DNA of 9,746 nucleotides, from contig DBWD01000057.1 in assembly GCA_002308555.1 (NCBI GenBank), positions 1 through 9,746 on the forward strand, read 5' to 3'. The stretch's first letter is position 1. Every line of letters begins with the position of its first letter. The DNA comes from a bacterium UBP3_UBA1247 (lineage in GTDB: Bacteria; UBA3054). A program made the translations under genes and the position numbers. The notes under the pieces were generated by a model, which was not told the DNA's origin, did not search any database, and saw only the letters and a list, made by a program, of their open reading frames with translations. This document shows positions 7,549-9,746 of this stretch, piece by piece.

Positions 7549-8621
7549 AGGGTGGCACACGCTTTGAGCATTTCCTCGGTGTCATGCTCGATAAGTGGCA
7601 GTATGAGACGGTCGAGGTCGCCGTCCATGATCTCGCCCAGGGCGTGGACGGTCAGGCCGATGCGGTGGTCCGTCACGCGGTTCTGGGGGAAATTGTAAGT
7701 TCTGTTCTTGTCGCTGCGGTCGCCGCTGCCCACCATGGTCTTCCTTTGGTCGGAGCGTTCCTTGGCGGCTTCCTGGCGTTCCTTTTCCAAGAGTCTGGCC
7801 TGCAAAACGCGCATGGCCTTGGCCTTGTTCTTGTACTGGCTGCGCTCGTCCTGGCAGGTCACCACCAGGCCCGTGGGCAGGTGGGTTATCCTGATGGCGG
7901 AGTCCGTGGTGTTCACGTGCTGGCCTCCCGCGCCGGTGGAACGGTAGATGTCGATCCTAAGGTCTTCCGGCTTGATGTCGACGGTGACTTCCTCCTGCTC
8001 GGGCAGCACGACCACCGAGGCGGCCGAGGTGTGGATGCGGCCCTGGGTCTCCGTTTCCGGCACCCGCTGCACCCTGTGCACGCCCGCCTCGTATTTCATG
8101 CGGGAATAGACGGCCTCGCCCTGGATGCTGAAGATTATTTCCTTCAGTCCGCCGGCCGCGGCGGGGGAGGTGTTCATGGTCTCGATCTTCCAGCCCTGGC
8201 GTTCCGCGTAGCGGGAGTACATCCGGAACAGCTCGGATGCGAACAAAGCCGCTTCCTCGCCGCCGGTGCCGGCCCGGATCTCCATGATGGTGTTGGCCTC
8301 GTCGCAGGGATCCTTGGGCAGCAGCAGGACCATCATGGCCTTTTCAAGTTCTTCCGAACTGCGCTGCGCTTCCGCAAGTTCCTCCTTGGCGAGTTCCGTC
8401 AGCTCGTGGTCGGCGTTTTCCCCGATGATCCTTTCGCAATCCTTGACGTCGGCCTGCGCCTTCGCCAATTGCTTTCCCGTGCTTACCACGTCGCTCAGGT
8501 ATTTGTGGCGGCGGGTCAGATTGCGGAAAAGGGGAGGGTCGTTAACGACCTCCGGCTTGGAGAGCTCGTCTTCCAGTTTTTTGAGTTCGGCTTCCTGTGC
8601 CGTGATGTCAAAAACTTTCAT
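7545..8621 (-). CDS. prfA: Peptide chain release factor 1 (RF1)
   Basis: A 358-residue cytosolic factor that reads UAA and UAG and triggers peptide release on the ribosome. The GGQ motif that reaches the peptidyl transferase centre is at 232-234 ([16 protein letters not shown]). The stop-recognition tripeptide is Pro188-Glu189-Thr190 in [19 protein letters not shown]. This is the PxT form of RF1, not the SPF of RF2. RAGTGGEEA (116-124) is the conserved entry to domain 2. Length is typical (355-360). I chose the ATG at 8621 ([12 protein letters not shown]). An in-frame GTG at 8642 would add seven residues, but no Shine-Dalgarno supports either. prmC, the GGQ methyltransferase often next to prfA, is not present here. 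rpmE lies upstream behind a terminator, a neighbourhood common in bacteria. The gene starts the eight-gene overlapping series. Confidence 0.96.
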   Translation of the reverse strand: MKVFDITAQEAELKKLEDELSKPEVVNDPPLFRNLTRRHKYLSDVVSTGKQLAKAQADVKDCERIIGENADHELTELAKEELAEAQRSSEELEKAMMVLLLPKDPCDEANTIMEIRAGTGGEEAALFASELFRMYSRYAERQGWKIETMNTSPAAAGGLKEIIFSIQGEAVYSRMKYEAGVHRVQRVPETETQGRIHTSAASVVVLPEQEEVTVDIKPEDLRIDIYRSTGAGGQHVNTTDSAIRITHLPTGLVVTCQDERSQYKNKAKAMRVLQARLLEKERQEAAKERSDQRKTMVGSGDRSDKNRTYNFPQNRVTDHRIGLTVHALGEIMDGDLDRLILPLIEHDTEEMLKACATL

Positions 8622-8644
8622 GGGAAAAACGGGGATTACCACAT

Positions 8645-8700
8645 AAAAAAAACGAAGCCCACAGCCCGCCTTGTTTTAGACGCGCGTCATGAGCTTCGTT
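8645..8700 (-). terminator. Rho-independent terminator of rpmE, ahead of prfA
   Basis: On the minus-strand transcript the arm AACGAAGCTCATG (8700-8688) pairs with TGTGGGCTTCGTT (8663-8651): 13 pairs, three of them G-U. A smaller inner hairpin (CGTC with GGCG around an 8-base loop) can form inside. The stem is followed at once by an unbroken U run (eight A's at 8645-8652 on the plus strand, partly shared with the stem). No U run follows on the plus strand, so it acts in one direction. It lies 20 bases after the rpmE stop and 24 bases before the prfA ATG. Confidence 0.85.
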
Positions 8701-8719
8701 GAGAGGCGAAAAAGACTTC

Positions 8720-8923
8720 TCAGTCTTTCTTGCCGTAACGACGGTTGAACTTCTCGACGCGGCCTGCCGTGTCGACGAATTTCTGCTTGCCGGTGAAGAA
8801 GGGGTGGCAGAATGAGCAAATGCCGACGTGCATATCCTTCACCGTGGTGCCAACTTTGAAAACATGGCCGCAGGCGCAGGTTATGGTAGTCTGTTCGTAG
8901 TTAGGATGGATCTTTTCTTTCAT
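8720..8923 (-). CDS. rpmE: Large subunit ribosomal protein L31 (zinc-binding type)
   Basis: A 67-residue protein of the 50S subunit. It starts [20 protein letters not shown] and ends [14 protein letters not shown]. Cys16, Cys18, Cys36 and Cys39 (CxC and CxxC) form the zinc site of the C+ type of L31, and the middle [20 protein letters not shown] is diagnostic. Length matches the family (65-75). The reading frame stays open to 9109, but the extra N-terminal residues match nothing in L31 and cross the promoter, so the ATG at 8923 is right. The ribosome site is weak (AAAGAAA, about five bases upstream). The gene has its own promoter and terminator and could be a single-gene unit with partial readthrough into prfA. 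Confidence 0.97.
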   Translation of the reverse strand: MKEKIHPNYEQTTITCACGHVFKVGTTVKDMHVGICSFCHPFFTGKQKFVDTAGRVEKFNRRYGKKD

Positions 8924-8962
8924 AGTGTTTCTTTTAGTTTTTATGATTTTAAGGTAAGGAAT

Positions 8963-8991
8963 ATTATATCCATTTCGCCTTTCAAATGCAA
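8963..8991 (-). promoter_or_regulatory. Sigma-70-type promoter of rpmE
   Basis: On the minus strand the -35 box TTGCAT (8991-8986) and the -10 box TATAAT (8968-8963, perfect consensus) are separated by 17 bases. Transcription should start near 8956, giving a leader of about 33 bases before the rpmE ATG. The -35 box matches only TTG of TTGACA. The surrounding bases are AT-rich, as expected for a promoter. Confidence 0.75.
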
Positions 8992-9050
8992 GGATAAGCC
9001 CAAGCCCCAGTCCAGTCATCACATAAAACCCTGCGATAAATGGCCTTATA

Positions 9051-9698
9051 GTGACGACTGCCGCGACTCCGGAATATCCAGAGTTCCCATGGTGCGAGGG
9101 AATGATCAACGCCGTGGCACATTGCGATTATTCGCTTTATGGAATGTATATCAAGATTGCTATGTTTGACGACAGGCTGGAGATTGAAAGCCCCGGCCGC
9201 TTTCCAGGAATAGTTACGCTGAACAATATTACGTCAACGAGGTTTTCCAGGAATATAAAGATATCCCGCATCATGACAGAATTCGAGCTGGTGCGCGAAC
9301 TGAACGAAGGAGTGAAAAAGATTTATTCGGATATGGCTAAAGCCAATCTCCCTCCGCCTGAATACAAAGAAACGGATGGCACAGTACGGCTTATTTTGAG
9401 AAACGATATTGACAGAAGGATCCCACAGACCAAGGAGATATTTGATGGAACCTCAACCGTTGAAATTAATAAACCTGACGATATCCTCAATCAATTAGAC
9501 GAAACAGAACGTCTGATTCTTGAAGAGATAAAAAAGAAGGGGAGCATAAGCAAAAGGGAATTGATACATATATTGAATAAATCAGACAGCACACTTGCTA
9601 GAAGGCTAAATCATTTAATTAAACTTTCGCTCATAAAAGTTAGAGGAACAAAAGGAAGAAATAAAAATATATATTTTTTAAATGATTTAGTGCCATAA
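9051..9698 (+). pseudogene. C-terminal remnant of an AlbA_2/RecG-like ATP-binding transcriptional regulator
   Basis: The 215 codons (from a GTG at 9051) match the C-terminal half of the COG2865-type regulators often mislabelled RecG-like helicases. Residues 8-50 (EYPEFPW, E16xxxN20, [24 protein letters not shown]) are the HATPase_c_4 part. Residues 63-100 (TRFSRNIKISRIM, VRELNEGVKKIY) continue it. Residues 148-212 look like a winged helix (SISKRELIHILNK, TLARRLNHLIKLSLI). The N-terminal AlbA_2 (Schlafen) domain and the start of the ATPase region, well over 200 residues in relatives, are missing. The frame is open back only to a TAA at 9024-9026, with no ribosome site at the GTG. Two positions normally Arg are Cys (15 and 25). 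It is AT-rich towards its end, unlike the operon. Probably a degraded transferred gene, though expression of a stand-alone HTH fragment is possible. Confidence 0.75.
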
Positions 9699-9720
9699 TG
9701 AAATTCTAAAAAGTTTTAAT

Positions 9721-9746
9721 GAACCTAGTCACGAACCTAGTCACGA
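9721..9746. repeat. 12-base tandem repeat running off the right edge
   Basis: Two full copies of GAACCTAGTCAC (9721-9732 and 9733-9744), then the first two bases of a third copy at the window end. The total copy number cannot be seen. From the ATG at 9719-9721 the repeat reads as Asn-Leu-Val-Thr units in frame, so it may be coding. Confidence 0.85.

Noticed and set aside
7549..7560. GTG start giving the PPIase lipoprotein four more residues
   Set aside because: It adds MCHP ahead of a standard lipoprotein signal and has no Shine-Dalgarno, while the ATG at 7548 forms a classic ATGA overlap with prfA.
8924..9109. N-terminal extension of rpmE with a hydrophobic stretch that looks like a membrane segment
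   Set aside because: It crosses the rpmE promoter, matches nothing in L31, and is partly the complement of the regulator remnant.
1..9746. CRISPR array, tRNA, rRNA, intact insertion sequence, phage genes or a new defence system
   Set aside because: No spaced direct repeats, cloverleaf or rRNA-like segment, transposase or phage signature could be seen. The only hint of mobile DNA is the truncated regulator and the repeat at the right edge.

Overview
The window reads as a chromosomal stretch of a GC-rich, Gram-negative bacterium. The Gram-negative reading rests on a lipobox lipoprotein and an exported SurA-like folding factor. The partial basic secretory protein family gene at the left edge occurs in PVC-group bacteria (Lentisphaerae, Planctomycetes, Verrucomicrobia) among others, so I lean weakly to that group. 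No marker here settles the taxonomy.

Layout. Bases 1-147 (+) hold the last 48 codons of a basic secretory protein family gene. It converges, with a gap of only 4 bases, on a long minus-strand block covering 152-8621. Read in the direction of transcription (right to left), that block is: prfA (release factor 1), a parvulin-type PPIase lipoprotein, a SurA-like exported parvulin with an unusual acidic tail, ruvC, ruvA, a ribokinase-like PfkB sugar kinase, an M3-family oligoendopeptidase F and a sodium/calcium antiporter. Neighbouring genes overlap (ATGA or TAATG junctions, one 38-base overlap) or lie 2-10 bases apart, so this looks like one transcription unit of eight genes with translational coupling. 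Upstream sits rpmE (ribosomal protein L31) with a clear promoter (perfect TATAAT) and its own rho-independent terminator. Transcription of the prfA block therefore needs either readthrough of that terminator or a promoter I could not recognise.

To the right of the rpmE promoter the character changes. Bases 9051-9698 (+) encode only the C-terminal part of an AlbA_2/RecG-like ATP-binding transcriptional regulator: the end of the HATPase_c_4 region plus a winged helix. The segment becomes AT-rich, and two normally conserved arginines are cysteines. It looks like a truncated, probably decaying, horizontally acquired gene. The window ends in a 12-base tandem repeat that runs off the edge and, from an ATG just before it, would encode Asn-Leu-Val-Thr repeats.

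How the genes fit together. Most of the block is housekeeping: translation (L31, RF1), envelope protein folding (two parvulins), Holliday-junction processing (RuvC, RuvA; no ruvB here), peptide turnover and ion or sugar metabolism. I see no CRISPR array, tRNA, rRNA, intact mobile element or clear undescribed defence system. The points most worth a second look are the tandem parvulin pair, the truncated regulator, and the repeat at the right edge.
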